7,799 nt of DNA, from positions 1 to 7,799 of the forward strand of contig DSAI01000007.1 in the NCBI GenBank assembly GCA_011372845.1, written 5' to 3'. The notes under the pieces were generated by a model. The model did no database searches. It was not told the DNA's origin and saw only the letters and a list, made by a program, of their open reading frames with translations. Below are positions 6,617 through 7,799 of the stretch, one piece after another (positions within the stretch are counted from its first letter, which is position 1; every line of letters begins with the position of its first letter). The position numbers and the translations under genes were made by a program. The stretch is from Actinomycetota bacterium (GTDB lineage Bacteria; Actinomycetota; Coriobacteriia; Anaerosomatales; Anaerosomataceae).

Positions 6617-7141
6617 ATGCCTGCTCCGTACCGCAGGGTCGGACGTGTGACGAAGGTTCACGGAACCACAGGGGAGGTCGTCGTGGCGTTGGCCGACGGC
6701 CTCTCGGCGCATGATCTCGACGAGCTGATGGTTTGGGTCGTTCCGCCCCGCGCTGAGGTCCGCCGATACGAGCTCGGCGACATCCGTCCGGTCTCCAAGG
6801 GGACTCTCGTAAGGTTGTCCGAGGTCGCGGATGCGGCCGCTGCCCATGACCTCGTCGGCCGGTGGTTGCTCGCCCGGGAGAGCGACCTGCCCGAAGCGCC
6901 CACCCGGGACGAGGCGTCTCTTGGCTACACGGTACGCGACTCCATACGTGGCGACATCGGACGGGTCACAGAGCGCATCACCACCGGAGCCAACGACGTG
7001 CTCGTGGTGGAGGGCGGCCCATTCGGCCAGGTGCTCGTCCCGGTGATAGCGGACGTGATGCGGCAGGTCGATGATCAGAACCGCGTGCTTCACGTCACGC
7101 TGCTCGACGGCCTGATCGACGAGAACGGTGGCACGCCATGA
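6617..7141 (+). CDS. rimM: Ribosome maturation factor RimM
   Basis: Assembly factor that binds S19 and the 16S rRNA head during late 30S maturation. It is 174 aa, the usual length. The N-terminal RimM domain (~6-88) opens with GRVTKVHGTTGEVVV (9-23), the family signature, and contains LSEVADAAAAHDLVG. The C-terminal PRC barrel (~100-168) shows LGYTVRD, GRVTERITTGANDVLVVEG, LVPVIADVM (140-148) and a closing LLDGLI (162-167). The tyrosine and DLIG motif that often opens the PRC barrel is degenerate here (EASLGYTV). The ATG lies 3 bp after the khpA stop, and the last codon overlaps the trmD start (ATGA at 7138-7141). Context between S16/KhpA and TrmD is the standard one. Confidence 0.95.
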   Translation: MPAPYRRVGRVTKVHGTTGEVVVALADGLSAHDLDELMVWVVPPRAEVRRYELGDIRPVSKGTLVRLSEVADAAAAHDLVGRWLLARESDLPEAPTRDEASLGYTVRDSIRGDIGRVTERITTGANDVLVVEGGPFGQVLVPVIADVMRQVDDQNRVLHVTLLDGLIDENGGTP

Positions 7142-7799
7142 GGATCGACATCATCACGGTCCTGCCCGATATGTTCGAACCCGTGCTGCAGGCCTCGATA
7201 CTGGGACGTGCCATATCAGGCGGCACCGTCGACGTGGCGGTGCACGACCTGCGGGATTGGACGGCGGATCGCCACCGCACCACGGACGACTATCCCTTTG
7301 GGGGCGGGCCGGGCATGGTCATGAAGCCCGAACCGGTCCATCAGGCGCTCGATGCCATGGTCGACATCGATCCGCAACCTGCGTTCATCGTCGTGATGTC
7401 GCCCCAGGGACGGCCCCTGGACCAGGCGCTCGTGCGGGAGCTCGCTGCGCATCCACGTCTCGTCATCGTCTGTGGCCGGTACGAAGGGTTCGACGACCGA
7501 ATCCTCTCGCGCGCCGACGTCGAGGTATCCATCGGGGATTATGTGCTCACCGGTGGCGAGCTTCCGGCTCTGGTGCTCGTGGATTCGGTCGCGAGGCTTC
7601 AGCCGGGTGTGCTCGGCTGCACCGAATCCGCCGCGGATGAGTCGTTCTCCGATGGCCTTCTGGAGTATCCTCAATACACTCGCCCCGCGGAGTTCGAGGG
7701 GATGCGCGTCCCCGATGTCCTTCTGAGTGGTGACCACGCGCGCATCGCCGCGTGGCGTCGGCGTGAATCGGTGCGACGCACCGCGGAACGCCGCCCAGA
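7138..7799 (+). CDS. trmD: tRNA (guanine37-N1)-methyltransferase TrmD (3'-truncated by window)
   Basis: SPOUT-family methyltransferase that places m1G at position 37 of tRNAs, preventing +1 frameshifting. It acts as a dimer with a trefoil-knot SAM site. Translated from the ATG at 7138, 220 residues are in frame to the window end; the family is usually ~230-250 aa, so only the tail is missing. Seen: MRIDIITVLPDMF (1-13), YPFGGGPGMVM (52-62), SPQGRPLDQ (88-96), CGRYEGFDDR (112-121), and the knot loop SIGDYVLTGGELPALV (131-146). VARLQPGVLG (151-160) contains Arg153, corresponding to the conserved active-site Arg. YPQYTRPAEF and VPDVLLSGDH follow. The position of the catalytic Asp of well-studied TrmD (DSF motif) reads Glu168 here (ADESF, 166-170). 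GGTGG at 7127-7131 is a weak Shine-Dalgarno; the ATGA overlap with rimM indicates coupling. Confidence 0.96.
   Translation, partial: MRIDIITVLPDMFEPVLQASILGRAISGGTVDVAVHDLRDWTADRHRTTDDYPFGGGPGMVMKPEPVHQALDAMVDIDPQPAFIVVMSPQGRPLDQALVRELAAHPRLVIVCGRYEGFDDRILSRADVEVSIGDYVLTGGELPALVLVDSVARLQPGVLGCTESAADESFSDGLLEYPQYTRPAEFEGMRVPDVLLSGDHARIAAWRRRESVRRTAERRP

Noticed and set aside
7128..7640. Open + strand frame overlapping trmD
   Set aside because: It is an Arg/Gly-rich out-of-frame shadow; the 7138 frame gives an intact TrmD with all SPOUT knot motifs.

Overview
The window is GC-rich and coding-dense, with every gene on the + strand. It carries a classic bacterial housekeeping block: smc (5'-truncated) - ftsY - lepB - ffh - rpsP - khpA - rimM - trmD (3'-truncated). 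High GC, NTG start codons beyond ATG, the single-TM Gram-positive-type signal peptidase and the smc-ftsY-ffh-rpsP-KH-rimM-trmD order suggest a Gram-positive lineage. A high-GC actinobacterial group (possibly Coriobacteriia-like) is my best guess, but this is inferred from composition and gene order, not from any search.

Bases 1-4438 hold the chromosome-organisation and protein-export genes. SMC lacks its N-terminal head because the window starts inside it. FtsY (SRP receptor) overlaps smc by 4 bp in an ATGA junction. Type I signal peptidase (LepB) follows 5 bp later. A perfect 9-bp GC-rich inverted repeat straddles the lepB stop codon, and ffh (SRP GTPase) then starts at a GTG behind a good Shine-Dalgarno. 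The SRP receptor, the SRP protein and the enzyme that cleaves exported signal peptides are thus adjacent.

Bases 5832-5945 are the only real intergenic gap in the window. It contains a convincing housekeeping-type promoter (TTGACC, 17-bp spacer, TATCAT), a short leader with a hairpin-forming inverted repeat, and a full-length Shine-Dalgarno in front of a TTG start for rpsP. No intrinsic terminator was seen between ffh and this promoter, so read-through plus a boost from the internal promoter is likely.

Bases 5946-7799 hold the ribosome and tRNA genes: S16 with a long Ala/Glu/Lys-rich tail, the KH-domain RNA chaperone KhpA, the 30S maturation factor RimM, and the tRNA m1G37 methyltransferase TrmD, which runs off the window end. 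Gaps are 2-3 bp or 4-bp overlaps, so this is a tight operon. rplS would usually come next.

I see no mobile element, CRISPR array, RNA gene or phage signature, and no undescribed system. The points most worth a second look are the placement of lepB between ftsY and ffh, a Glu at the TrmD position normally held by the catalytic Asp, the lepB/ffh inverted repeat, and the rpsP leader and S16 tail.
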